DNA of 7,238 nt from an uncultured Coriobacteriaceae bacterium (GCA_902767025.1 CACXFZ010000052.1:1-7238); one strand, 5' to 3'; positions 1 through 6,416 are shown, numbered from the stretch's first letter. The notes: generated from the sequence alone by a model not told the origin. A program made the numbers and translations.

Positions 1-495
1 CAGCTGGCGCAGCAGCGCTTCGGTGCTCATGCCGCTTTCGCGCACGACCGCGACGGCCACCTCTTCGTCCCCGTCTACCGCTTGGGCCATCAGCGTGCCG
101 CTTGGCGCGTTGGCAGCGGGGTTGGGGTCGTCGGCATCGGCTGGGGCCTCTGCGCCATCGGTTGCCGCGGCGTATTGCTCGGCGGTGACGGTGGAAAGCG
201 GGTCGGCTTCGGCAAGCAGCTCGTCGGCGTCGGCGGGCTGGGCGACGAACCCACTGTCGGCGGCGGAGGCGTCCAGGTAGCAGACGATGGCCTCGCCTTC
301 CACGTAGTCGCCCTGGGCGAGCATCTGGGCTATGGCCGCATCGATGTCGGCATCCGAGCGCTGCGCTGCCTCGCCGATGCGTGCGGCAGGGCCGCTGGCA
401 GCCGTTGCCAGTGCCGTCACGGGCATGAGCCCGAAGACGAGCAGGATGGCGGCGATGGCAGAGACGATCCTGGGGGCGAGGGTCTTGCGCTTCAT
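1..495 (-). CDS. Secreted protein N-terminus, probable S8 (subtilisin-like) serine protease prepro-region, partial
   Basis: The frame is open from ATG at 495 to the left edge (165 codons, no stop), so the gene continues outside the window. Residues 1-30 are a clean Sec signal peptide: basic start MKRKTLAPR, hydrophobic core at about 10-29, and an A-L-A cleavage site after residue 30. An acidic, alanine-rich stretch follows. Residues 67-75 (GEAIVCYLD) and the last 16 (VVRESGMSTEALLRQL) resemble the start and middle of a subtilisin inhibitor-type propeptide. GAGGT at 506-510 on the minus strand, 10 bases before the ATG, supports this start. The catalytic D/H/S domain is not in view, so secretion is well supported and the protease call is inference from propeptide resemblance; it could be another exported protein. 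It is divergent from the reductase at 626, with 130 bases between them. No convincing promoter was found for it. Confidence 0.7.
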   Translation of the reverse strand, partial: MKRKTLAPRIVSAIAAILLVFGLMPVTALATAASGPAARIGEAAQRSDADIDAAIAQMLAQGDYVEGEAIVCYLDASAADSGFVAQPADADELLAEADPLSTVTAEQYAAATDGAEAPADADDPNPAANAPSGTLMAQAVDGDEEVAVAVVRESGMSTEALLRQL

Positions 496-613
496 GGCCC
501 GGCTTACCTCGTTTCCAAGCGCGATTGGTTGGCATGCACCATGGTATCAAACGCGTGGCGCAGGGACGGTCCTTCTGCTGGCCATTTCCGCGGAGCACTG
601 CGGTGCGGTGGGG

Positions 614-619
614 TAAGAT
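614..619 (+). promoter_or_regulatory. Possible -10 box of a leaderless promoter
   Basis: TAAGAT lies six bases before the ATG at 626, which would put the transcription start at or next to the start codon. No good Shine-Dalgarno sequence is present, only a G-run in GTGGGGTAAG. Leaderless mRNAs with a TANNNT box at this distance are common in actinobacteria. No good -35 box is seen at the usual spacing, so this is tentative. Confidence 0.35.
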
Positions 620-625
620 GAACCC

Positions 626-1801
626 ATGCTGTACCGCACCGACAAACAGGGAACGCCCATCTCGCAGCTGGGCTATGGATGCATGAGGTTCACCCGAAAG
701 GGTGGCGGCATCGACTACGACAAGGCCGCGCGCGAGGTGCTGCGCGCCCTCGAGCTGGGCGTGAACTACTTCGACACGGCCTACATCTACCCGGGCAGCG
801 AGGAATGCCTGGGCCGCGTGCTCGACGAGAACCGCTGCCGCGACCAGGTGCTTCTGGCCACGAAGCTGCCGCAGTACCTCACCCGCACGTCGGCGGCCAT
901 CGACAAGACCTTCCGCGAGCAGCTGTCCCGCCTGCGCACGGACCACGTCGACTACTACCTGATGCACATGTTCACCGACTACCTGGAATGGGAGCGGCTG
1001 CTGTCGCTGGGCATCGAGGACTGGATCGCCGCGCGCAAGGCCGAGGGCAGCATCCGCAACATCGGGTTCTCCTTCCACGGCGACACCGACGCGTTCCTGC
1101 CCATCCTGCATGCCTACGACTGGGACTTCTGCCAGATCCAGTACAACTACCTCGACGAGCACAGCCAGGCGGGAAGGGCCGGTTTGCAGGCGGCGGCGCG
1201 GCTGGGCATGCCGGTTGTCGTGATGGAGCCGTTGCGCGGCGGCAAGCTGGTCAACGTGCCCGCTGCGGCGCACGGCCTGCTGAACGAAAGCGACCGAAAC
1301 TGGACGCCGGCCGAGCTGGGCCTGCGCTGGCTGTGGGACCAGCCCGAGGTCACCTGCGTGCTGTCGGGCATGAACTCGATCGAGATGGTCGAAGAGAACG
1401 CGCGCATTGCAGGCGATGCCGCAGCAGGGCAGTTCGCGCCCGAGGACTTCGCGCTGGTCGAGGGTGTCAAGCGGGCCATCCGCGAAAACGAGAAGGTGGG
1501 ATGCACGGGCTGCCGCTACTGCATGCCGTGCCCTGCCGGCGTGGACATCCCCGGCAACTTCCACTACTACAACCTCATGTACCTGGAATCGAAGCGCGCC
1601 GCCCGCGTCGAATTCGCGCGCAACGTCGGCCTGCGCAAGGAACCCGGGTTCGCCGCGCAATGCGTGGAGTGCGGTGCGTGCGAGGCCCATTGCCCGCAGG
1701 GCATCCCCATCCGCCAGATGCTCAAGGAGGCCGAACGAGAGTTGCGCCCGCTGCCGTACCGGGCGGGAACCACCGTGGCCCGCAAGTTCTTCCGCCGCTA
1801 A
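626..1801 (+). CDS. Aldo/keto reductase with C-terminal 4Fe-4S ferredoxin-like domain
   Basis: 391 residues. The AKR TIM barrel spans about residues 1-280 and keeps the catalytic tetrad: D50 and Y55 (VNYFDTAYIYPGSE), K80 (LATKLP) and H114 (YYLMH). The C-terminal part has two cysteine motifs: C293-x2-C296-x2-C299-x2-C302-P and C346-x2-C349-x2-C352-x3-C356-P, as in the predicted oxidoreductases of the aldo/keto reductase family that bind two 4Fe-4S clusters. The likely role is cytoplasmic NAD(P)H-linked reduction or oxidation of a carbonyl or alcohol, with electron exchange through the clusters; the substrate cannot be read from sequence. It is a single gene, divergent from the secreted protein at 495 and convergent with the aquaporin. 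The stop codon lies two bases before the repeat cluster at 1804. A nearby ATG at 618 is out of frame. Confidence 0.9.
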   Translation: MLYRTDKQGTPISQLGYGCMRFTRKGGGIDYDKAAREVLRALELGVNYFDTAYIYPGSEECLGRVLDENRCRDQVLLATKLPQYLTRTSAAIDKTFREQLSRLRTDHVDYYLMHMFTDYLEWERLLSLGIEDWIAARKAEGSIRNIGFSFHGDTDAFLPILHAYDWDFCQIQYNYLDEHSQAGRAGLQAAARLGMPVVVMEPLRGGKLVNVPAAAHGLLNESDRNWTPAELGLRWLWDQPEVTCVLSGMNSIEMVEENARIAGDAAAGQFAPEDFALVEGVKRAIRENEKVGCTGCRYCMPCPAGVDIPGNFHYYNLMYLESKRAARVEFARNVGLRKEPGFAAQCVECGACEAHCPQGIPIRQMLKEAERELRPLPYRAGTTVARKFFRR

Positions 1802-1803
1802 CC

Positions 1804-1959
1804 GGAACACAGGGGGGAACACAGGGGACAGTTCTGTGTGTTCGACTGGAGCACAGGGAATAGTTATGTGTGTTTGCAGGACGTCGAACACACAGAACTG
1901 TCCCCTGTGTTCCTGTGATTCGACTGTCCCCTGTGTTCATGTTCCCCCCGTGTTCCCCC
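1804..1959. repeat. Nested inverted repeat cluster, REP/REPIN-like
   Basis: Six copies or fragments of one motif lie in 156 bases between convergent genes. The core is GAACACAGGGGACAGTTCTG followed by TGTGTTC, itself an imperfect palindrome (GAACACA...TGTGTTC). Plus-oriented copies: a fragment at 1804-1815, a full copy at 1816-1846 and a decayed copy at 1851-1877. Inverted copies: a full one at 1883-1913, a short one at 1922-1938 and a fragment at 1941-1956. The outermost arms 1804-1820 and 1941-1956 are also complementary with one base missing. The arrangement resembles REP doublets (REPINs) mobilised by Y1/RAYT transposases; no transposase is in the window. In RNA it would form a long hairpin right after the reductase stop codon and could end or stabilise that transcript. 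Confidence 0.85.
1816..1913. repeat. Perfect 31-bp inverted repeat with 36-base loop
   Basis: Arm 1816-1846 is the exact reverse complement of 1883-1913. The 36-base spacer (1847-1882) contains a mutated copy of the left arm at 1851-1877 (CACAGGGAATAGTTATGTGT in place of CACAGGGGACAGTTCTGTGT). Perfect arms beside a decayed copy suggest recent duplication or ongoing correction between the arms. Confidence 0.9.
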
Positions 1960-1967
1960 TCTTTCCA

Positions 1968-2002
1968 ACCAAATGAAACGGGCGGGGTTTTATCCCCGCC
2001 CG
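1968..2002 (-). terminator. Rho-independent terminator of the aquaporin gene
   Basis: A perfect 9-bp stem (CGGGCGGGG at 1979-1987 with CCCCGCCCG at 1994-2002) closes a 6-base loop. On the minus strand it is followed by the T-rich tail GTTTCATTT. It begins 24 bases after the aquaporin stop codon. The plus-strand side has no T-run, so it acts for the minus strand. Confidence 0.85.
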
Positions 2003-2026
2003 CGTGCAGTCTCTGTTCGCCGAAGC

Positions 2027-2722
2027 TTACTGAGCGTCGGACTCCAGGAACTTGTAGACGACGGCTGCGAGAGCGGCGCCCACCAGCGGAGCCACGATGA
2101 AGATCCACACCGAGGCGAGCGGCTCGGCGTTGCCGCCGATGGCTGCGAAGACGGCAGGGCCGATGCTGCGGGCCGGGTTGACCGACGTGCCCGTCAGGCC
2201 GATGCCCAGGATGTGCACGAAGGTCAGGGTCAGACCGATCACCAGGCCGCCGAACGAGCCGTGCGAGAACTTCGAGGACGTGACGCCCAGGATCGTCATA
2301 ACGAAGATGAACGTGAGCACGACTTCGACCAGTAGGCCGGCCGCAACGCTGCCGTTCACGCCGGCGAGGCCGTTCGAGCCCATGCCGCCGGTCATGTCGG
2401 TCACGCCGCCCAGGCTGAAGATGGCCAGCAGGAGGGCGGCGCCCAGCAGGCCGCCGATGACCTGGGAGACCACGTAGCCGCCGAAGTCCTTGGCGCTCAT
2501 GCCGCCGGTCAGGAAGACGCCCAGCGAAACAGCCGGGTTGATGTGGCAGCCCGAGATGTTGCCCACGCAATATGCCATAGCCACGATGGACAGGCCGAAG
2601 GCAAGCGCAGTCAGGATGTAACCGCCGCCGTTGACGGCGTCGCATCCCACCAGCATGGCGGTGCCGCAGCCCATCGTGACCAGCACGCACGTTCCGATCA
2701 CTTCTGCAATGTACTTTTTCAT
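2027..2722 (-). CDS. aqpZ: Aquaporin, AqpZ-type water channel (MIP family)
   Basis: 231 residues, the normal length for AqpZ, with six hydrophobic segments. Both NPA boxes are present: N62-P-A64 (HINPAVSLG) and N182-P-A184 (TSVNPARS). The aromatic/arginine filter residues match E. coli AqpZ (F43, H174, T183, R189): F42, H170, T179 and R185. This predicts a narrow, water-selective pore in the cytoplasmic membrane rather than a glycerol facilitator, which usually has Gly in place of the His. AGGAG lies about 11 bases before the ATG, inside AGGAGAAAGGGACAAG. It is probably transcribed alone: a likely -10 box lies at 2772-2777, and a strong terminator follows. The next upstream gene, a reductase on the same strand, ends 143 bases away, so read-through is possible. 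The gene symbol rests on the filter residues and length. Confidence 0.93.
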   Translation of the reverse strand: MKKYIAEVIGTCVLVTMGCGTAMLVGCDAVNGGGYILTALAFGLSIVAMAYCVGNISGCHINPAVSLGVFLTGGMSAKDFGGYVVSQVIGGLLGAALLLAIFSLGGVTDMTGGMGSNGLAGVNGSVAAGLLVEVVLTFIFVMTILGVTSSKFSHGSFGGLVIGLTLTFVHILGIGLTGTSVNPARSIGPAVFAAIGGNAEPLASVWIFIVAPLVGAALAAVVYKFLESDAQ

Positions 2723-2771
2723 CTTGTCCCTTTCTCCTAGATGACTCCAGTGGGTGATTCACCGAGCAGGG

Positions 2772-2800
2772 ACTATACCACCAAAATGGGTGTTTGCGAG
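2772..2800 (-). promoter_or_regulatory. Possible aquaporin promoter
   Basis: The minus strand reads TATAGT at 2777-2772, a good -10 box about 50 bases before the start codon. The -35 position 17 bases away (CTCGCA at 2800-2795) matches only three consensus bases. The spacer holds the small palindrome CACC-N6-GGTG, which might be a regulator site. Confidence 0.4.
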
Positions 2801-2812
2801 CAGCATTTTTGC

Positions 2813-2832
2813 CCGCCCGCGAACAGGGGCGG
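2813..2832 (-). terminator. Weak hairpin after the ferredoxin-tailed reductase
   Basis: CCGCCC (2813-2818) pairs with GGGCGG (2827-2832) around an 8-base loop, 34 bases beyond the stop codon of the reductase at 2866. The minus strand continues GCAAAAATGC with no T-run, so it is at best an imperfect or factor-dependent terminator. Confidence 0.3.
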
Positions 2833-2865
2833 AATTAGCTTGCTCGGCTTCGTCTGGGAGTTGGC

Positions 2866-3984
2866 CTACTGCTTGAACAGTTCGGCGGCGCGCTCCAGCT
2901 TGGCGACGATTTCGATGTGCTGCGGACAGGCTCCTTCGCACTGGCCGCATTGGATGCATTCGGATGCCTTCCCGCCTGCGGCCGTTTGGAACCCGAACCA
3001 GTTCTTGCCGTTGTCGATGCCGTACATGCTCGCGCGGTTGAGCGCTTCCATGATCGGCGCGATCTTGATGTCGTTCGGGCAGTTCTTCATGCAGTAGTGG
3101 CAGTTCGTGCAGGGGTTGTCCAGCATCTCGTCGAGCTTTTCCTGGGCCTGGCGCAGTGTGGCCAGTTCGCCTTCGGTCAGCGGCTCGTAGGTGCGCAGCG
3201 TTTCCAGGTTCTGCTCCATCTGCTGCAGGTTCGACATGCCGGAGAGCACTGTGATCAGGTTCGGCACGCCGAAGGCGAAGCGCAGCGCCCAGTCGGGGAA
3301 GGACCGCTCGGGGTTCGCGGCGCGCAGCAGCTCGGCCACAGGTTCGGGCGGCGTGGCGAGCGTGCCCCCGCGCACCGGCTCCATGATGACGATCGGCTTG
3401 CCGTGCTTCTGGCACACCTCGACGCACCTGCGCGATTGCACGGAGGCGTTTTCCCAGTCGGCGTAGTTCACCTGCAGCTGCACGAACTCCATCTCGGGAT
3501 GCGCGCACAGGATCTGGTCGAGCACGTCGGCGTTGTCGTGATGGGAAAAGCCGATGTGTCGCACTTTGCCGTCGGCCTTCAGCTGCTTCACGAAATCCCA
3601 CAGCTCGAACTTGTCGAACACGGCTGTGCGCGGTCCGCCGGTGTTGTGGATCAGGTAGAAGTCGAAGTAGCCCGCACCCGTCTGCTCGAGCGAGATGTCG
3701 AAGTCGGCCCGTGCCTCGGCGGCATCCTTCGCCTTGATCCAAGCGGCGTTCTTCGTGGCCAGCTGGAAGCTCTCGCGCGGGTGGCGCTCAACCAGGGCCT
3801 GCCGGATGGCGGCCTCGGAATTGCCGTAGGCGCGCGCCGTGTCGAAGTAGGTGCAACCGGCAGCCAGGAACGCGTCGACCATCTGCTTGACCTGCTCGAT
3901 GTCGATGGTTTCGCCGTCTTCGGTGTGCGGCAGCCTCATCAGCCCGAATCCGAGTTTGGGGATGTCTTCGCCAAGGTATGCCAT
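2866..3984 (-). CDS. Aldo/keto reductase with C-terminal 4Fe-4S ferredoxin-like domain (second copy type)
   Basis: 372 residues from the ATG at 3984. The tetrad is D48 and Y53 (CTYFDTARAYGNSE), K78 (LATKN) and H113 (YLIHN). The C-terminal domain carries C292-x2-C295-x2-C298-x3-C302-P and C343-x2-C346-x2-C349-x3-C353-P, two classical 4Fe-4S motifs. It is probably a cytoplasmic NAD(P)H-dependent carbonyl oxidoreductase with iron-sulfur relay; the substrate is unknown. The start is set by GGGAAAGGAAGACCC just before the ATG. An in-frame GTG at 4017 would add 11 residues but has no ribosome site. It belongs to the same general family as the protein at 626 but is clearly diverged, with different barrel sequence and different first-motif spacing, so this is not a recent duplication. 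It is divergent from the reductase at 4162, with 177 bases between them. Confidence 0.9.
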   Translation of the reverse strand: MAYLGEDIPKLGFGLMRLPHTEDGETIDIEQVKQMVDAFLAAGCTYFDTARAYGNSEAAIRQALVERHPRESFQLATKNAAWIKAKDAAEARADFDISLEQTGAGYFDFYLIHNTGGPRTAVFDKFELWDFVKQLKADGKVRHIGFSHHDNADVLDQILCAHPEMEFVQLQVNYADWENASVQSRRCVEVCQKHGKPIVIMEPVRGGTLATPPEPVAELLRAANPERSFPDWALRFAFGVPNLITVLSGMSNLQQMEQNLETLRTYEPLTEGELATLRQAQEKLDEMLDNPCTNCHYCMKNCPNDIKIAPIMEALNRASMYGIDNGKNWFGFQTAAGGKASECIQCGQCEGACPQHIEIVAKLERAAELFKQ

Positions 3985-4079
3985 GGGTCTTCCTTTCCCA
4001 AATGCCGTCTGCGGCACGTGCGATGCAAGAGCGTTTCCGAATCAACCTTACCATATGTGCGGGGGCGGGGACGCGCATA

Positions 4080-4108
4080 TTGACATTGTGTCAGTTAAGT
4101 CGTATCGT
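4080..4108 (+). promoter_or_regulatory. Sigma-70-type promoter of the AKR-TetR-flavodoxin operon
   Basis: TTGACA at 4080-4085 is a perfect -35 box. Exactly 17 bases later is TATCGT (4103-4108), a 4 of 6 match to the -10 box. Transcription would start near 4115, leaving a leader of about 47 bases before the ATG at 4162. The -35 box is part of the first TGACA-N3-TGTCA palindrome. Confidence 0.7.
4081..4093. promoter_or_regulatory. Operator 1, TGACA-TTG-TGTCA
   Basis: A perfect 5-bp inverted repeat with a 3-base spacer, overlapping the -35 box. It shares both half-sites with a second palindrome at 4125-4137. The likely binder is the TetR-family protein encoded at 5050 in the same transcript; this link is inference from position and symmetry. 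Confidence 0.7.
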
Positions 4109-4124
4109 GCACTCATCACAATAG

Positions 4125-4137
4125 TGACAACATGTCA
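4125..4137. promoter_or_regulatory. Operator 2, TGACA-ACA-TGTCA
   Basis: Same half-sites and spacing as operator 1, with a centre-to-centre distance of 44 bp, close to four helical turns, so both could be bound on one face. It lies about +11 to +23 from the predicted start of transcription. A further small palindrome, TCAC-AATA-GTGA, at 4116-4127 overlaps its left edge. An ATG at 4132 falls inside this operator and is unlikely to be the translation start. Confidence 0.7.
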
Positions 4138-4161
4138 GTATACATGGAAAGCGAGGCAGAC

Positions 4162-5028
4162 ATGATCTTGGAAGAGACCTTCACCCTCAACAACGGGGTC
4201 GCCATTCCGAAGCTGGCGCTGGGCACGTGGCTTGTCGACGACGCGGACGTGGCCGACGCCGTGCGCACAGCAGTGGAAATCGGCTACCGCCACGTCGACA
4301 CCGCCCAGGCCTACGGCAACGAGCGCGGCGTGGGCGAAGGCGTGCGCACGTGCGGCGTGGCCCGCGAGGACCTGTTCGTCGTGTCGAAGGTTGCCGCCGA
4401 GCACAAGACCTACGAGCAAGCCGCAGCTGGCATCGACGACACGCTTGCCAAGATGGGGCTCGACTACCTGGACATGATGATTATCCATTCGCCGCAGCCC
4501 TGGATGGAGGTCAACCAGTCCGACGACCGCCACGAGCAGGGAAACATCGAGGCCTACCGGGCGCTCGAGGATGCGCTGGCTGCAGGCAAGCTGCGCGCCA
4601 TCGGCGTGTCGAACTTCCAGATCGACGACCTGCGAAACATCCTGGACAACTGCACGGTGAAGCCCGCCGTGAACCAGGTGCTCGCGCACGCGGGCGCCGT
4701 GCCCTTCGAGCTGGCGCGCTTCTGCGCCGACAACGGCATCCTGATCGAGGCCTATGCACCCATCGCACATGGCGAGGCCGAGCGCATCGAGGGAATCGCC
4801 GACATGGCCGCCAAGTACGGTGTCTCGGTTGCGCAGCTGTGCATCCGCTACGTGCTGCAGCTGGGCATGGTGGCGCTGCCCAAAACCGCCAACCCCGTGC
4901 GCATGAGGGAAAACGCGGCCGTCGACTTCGAAATCGAGCCTGCCGACATGAACGTGCTGAACGCCACGGGCGGCCTTTCCGACTACGGCGACCATTCGTT
5001 CTTCCCGGTGTTCGGCGGCAAGTTGTAG
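4162..5028 (+). CDS. Aldo/keto reductase, 2,5-diketogluconate reductase-like
   Basis: 288 residues from ATG 4162. A classical short AKR with no iron-sulfur tail: D46 and Y51 (RHVDTAQAYGNE), K76 (VVSKV), H109 (MIIHSP), the GVSNF motif, and a C-terminal coenzyme site LPKTANPVRMREN typical of NADP(H) binding. The family reduces aldehydes and ketones such as 2,5-diketo-D-gluconate or methylglyoxal; the true substrate is not visible. GAGG at 4153-4156 with a 5-base spacer picks ATG 4162. In-frame ATGs at 4132 and 4144 lack ribosome sites and the first lies in an operator. It is the first gene of a four-gene run; the TetR gene follows after 21 bases, suggesting that the regulator responds to a substrate or product of this enzyme. 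Confidence 0.92.
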   Translation: MILEETFTLNNGVAIPKLALGTWLVDDADVADAVRTAVEIGYRHVDTAQAYGNERGVGEGVRTCGVAREDLFVVSKVAAEHKTYEQAAAGIDDTLAKMGLDYLDMMIIHSPQPWMEVNQSDDRHEQGNIEAYRALEDALAAGKLRAIGVSNFQIDDLRNILDNCTVKPAVNQVLAHAGAVPFELARFCADNGILIEAYAPIAHGEAERIEGIADMAAKYGVSVAQLCIRYVLQLGMVALPKTANPVRMRENAAVDFEIEPADMNVLNATGGLSDYGDHSFFPVFGGKL

Positions 5029-5049
5029 GGCTTCGGGAAGGAGGTTGGC

Positions 5050-5688
5050 ATGCCGCGCATCTCGCAGGAGGAATCCGACGCCCGCCGCAACCAGGTGATC
5101 GACGCCTGCCAGGAGCTCTGCCGCACGCAGGGCTACCACGACATCACGATGGCGCACATCGCCCAGGGCGTGTCGTTCGGGCGGGCGAACATCTACAACT
5201 ACTTCCAGAACAAGGACGAGGTGTTCCTGGCGCTGCTCCAGCGCGAGCACGAGCAATGGGCGGAGAGCCTGTCCGACTTGGAACGCGAGGTTGCGGACGA
5301 TCCGGCCTCGTTCGGCGACGAGTTCCTGGCCCAGGCGCTGGCGGCCAGCTTGGAGCCCCGGGTGGCCATGCTCAAGCTGCTGGCCACGAGCATATTCGAG
5401 ATGGAGGAGTACAGCCGCCCCGAGCGCCTGGTGGATTTGAAGCAGGCCTACAAGGACGTCCTCGCGGCTCTGCGCTCCCTTATGCGCACGACCAAGCCCG
5501 CTTGGAGCGACGCGCGCATCGAGGACTTCGTGTTCTCCTTCATGCCCTTCCTGCACGGCGTGTACCCCTACGCGTTTCATTCCGACAAGCAGCTGGCGGC
5601 GATGAAGCAAGTGGGCGTTCCCGCACCGGAGCGGGGCGTGGCCGACCTGGTGCGCACCTGCGCGCTCAAGTTGCTGCAAGACGAGTAG
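5050..5688 (+). CDS. TetR-family transcriptional regulator
   Basis: 212 residues. The N-terminal DNA-binding domain spans about residues 12-63, with the helix-turn-helix at 32-52 (ITMAHIAQGVSFGRANIYNYF) ending in the family hallmark YNYFxNKDEVF. The rest is a helical ligand-binding and dimer domain of the usual length, too variable to name the ligand. A very strong ribosome site, AAGGAGG at 5038-5044, precedes the ATG by 5 bases. It is probably an autorepressor of the operon, acting on the two TGACA-N3-TGTCA sites at 4081 and 4125. C20 and C24 in the first helix and C204 near the end are the evident cysteines; a thiol-sensing role, as in NemR, is conceivable but unsupported. The next gene starts three bases after its stop codon. 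Confidence 0.93.
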   Translation: MPRISQEESDARRNQVIDACQELCRTQGYHDITMAHIAQGVSFGRANIYNYFQNKDEVFLALLQREHEQWAESLSDLEREVADDPASFGDEFLAQALAASLEPRVAMLKLLATSIFEMEEYSRPERLVDLKQAYKDVLAALRSLMRTTKPAWSDARIEDFVFSFMPFLHGVYPYAFHSDKQLAAMKQVGVPAPERGVADLVRTCALKLLQDE

Positions 5689-5691
5689 GCG

Positions 5692-6384
5692 ATGAGCAAA
5701 GGAAAAGAGCAAAGCATGATTTCAAGGAAAGAGTTCATCAAGTTCGCGGGCGTTGCGGGCGCGGCCGCCCTAGCCGGTCTTGCCCTGCCGGGATGCGGAG
5801 GCAGCAACACCGCGTCGTCTGCCGCCGGTTCGACAGCTGCGGCGTCGTCGGCATCGGCGGCGGCATCGGCATCGACGACGGCAAGCGTTTCCTCGGCCGC
5901 GTCTCCGCGCATCCTAGTAGCGTGCTTTTCGGCGACGGGAAACACCAGGCCCATCGCCGAGGCGGCCGCCCAGGCGCTCGGTGCGGACTATTTCGAGATC
6001 GAGGCTGCAGAGCCCTACACCGACGACGATTTGAACTACAACGACAGCTCGACAAGGGCGACCGTCGAGCAGAACAACCCCGACACCCGTCCCGCATTCG
6101 CGTCTGCACCGGATTTCGATGCCTACGACGTCGTGCTCATCGGGCATCCGATCTGGTGGGGCAAGGCGCCCCGCCTCATCTGCAACCTCCTGGAAAGCGG
6201 CGGCATGTCCGGCAAGACGGTGGCGGAGTTCTGCACGTCGGGCAGCAGCGGAATAGAGGGGGCGAACGCCGAGCTGAAGGAGATTGTCCCAGACGCGAAT
6301 TGGATCGGCGCTCGCAGGTTCGCCGCGGGAACGCCCGACGCAGAAGTTGCAGACTGGGTGGCTTCGCTGGGAATCGGTGCATAA
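5692..6384 (+). CDS. Lipid-anchored flavodoxin-like protein
   Basis: 230 residues. The N-terminus has SRKEFIKF (11-18), a twin-arginine-like motif with Lys in the second position, a hydrophobic stretch at 19-34 and a lipobox-like LPGC with lipid cysteine C35. An Ala/Ser/Thr-rich linker (about 38-71) leads to a flavodoxin domain: phosphate loop SATGNT (80-85), HPIWWG (152-157) and TSGSSG (182-187). This predicts FMN binding outside the cytoplasmic membrane. Export by Tat would fit a protein folded around its cofactor. The product probably carries electrons or reduces small molecules at the cell surface. ATG 5692 lies three bases after the TetR stop, suggesting coupled translation. ATG 5716 (MISRKEF) is an equally credible start with AAAGGA 12 bases before it; function does not depend on the choice. 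Confidence 0.88.
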   Translation: MSKGKEQSMISRKEFIKFAGVAGAAALAGLALPGCGGSNTASSAAGSTAAASSASAAASASTTASVSSAASPRILVACFSATGNTRPIAEAAAQALGADYFEIEAAEPYTDDDLNYNDSSTRATVEQNNPDTRPAFASAPDFDAYDVVLIGHPIWWGKAPRLICNLLESGGMSGKTVAEFCTSGSSGIEGANAELKEIVPDANWIGARRFAAGTPDAEVADWVASLGIGA

Positions 6385-6389
6385 CAGGT

Positions 6390-6416
6390 TACGAAATCAA
6401 TTTCTGTCGGTTCGTA
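6390..6416. repeat. Small inverted repeats between the two flavodoxin genes
   Basis: TACGAA (6390-6395) pairs with TTCGTA (6411-6416) around 15 bases, and GAAAT-CA-ATTTC (6393-6404) lies within the left arm and loop. The 48-base gap is AT-richer than its surroundings. It may be an mRNA processing or stability hairpin; no T-tail or clear promoter is seen. Confidence 0.3.

Noticed and set aside
571..587. CAGGGACGGTCCTTCTG as a further copy of the 1804-1959 repeat
   Set aside because: Only part of the core resembles the motif and the flanking GAACACA/TGTGTTC arms are missing. GGAC-G-GTCC is a short palindrome that could arise by chance.
82..621. Plus-strand open frames over the left 600 bases
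   Set aside because: They are shadows of the minus-strand secreted protein, whose signal peptide and ribosome site are convincing.
1804..1959. CRISPR array
   Set aside because: The units are inverted, unevenly spaced and lack unique spacers of constant length.
1722..2762. A 346-codon minus-strand frame across the aquaporin and the repeat cluster
   Set aside because: It runs out of frame through the aquaporin gene, its terminator and the repeats; there is no coherent protein.
2762..2847. Inverted repeat CCGAGCA (2762-2768) and TGCTCGG (2841-2847)
   Set aside because: Only 7 bp with 72 bases between; likely chance, and no T-run or regulator context supports it.
4135..5712. A 525-codon antisense open frame opposite the AKR and TetR genes
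   Set aside because: Composition is rich in His, Val, Leu and Arg, the usual mirror of GC-biased codons, with no recognisable domain and no ribosome site.
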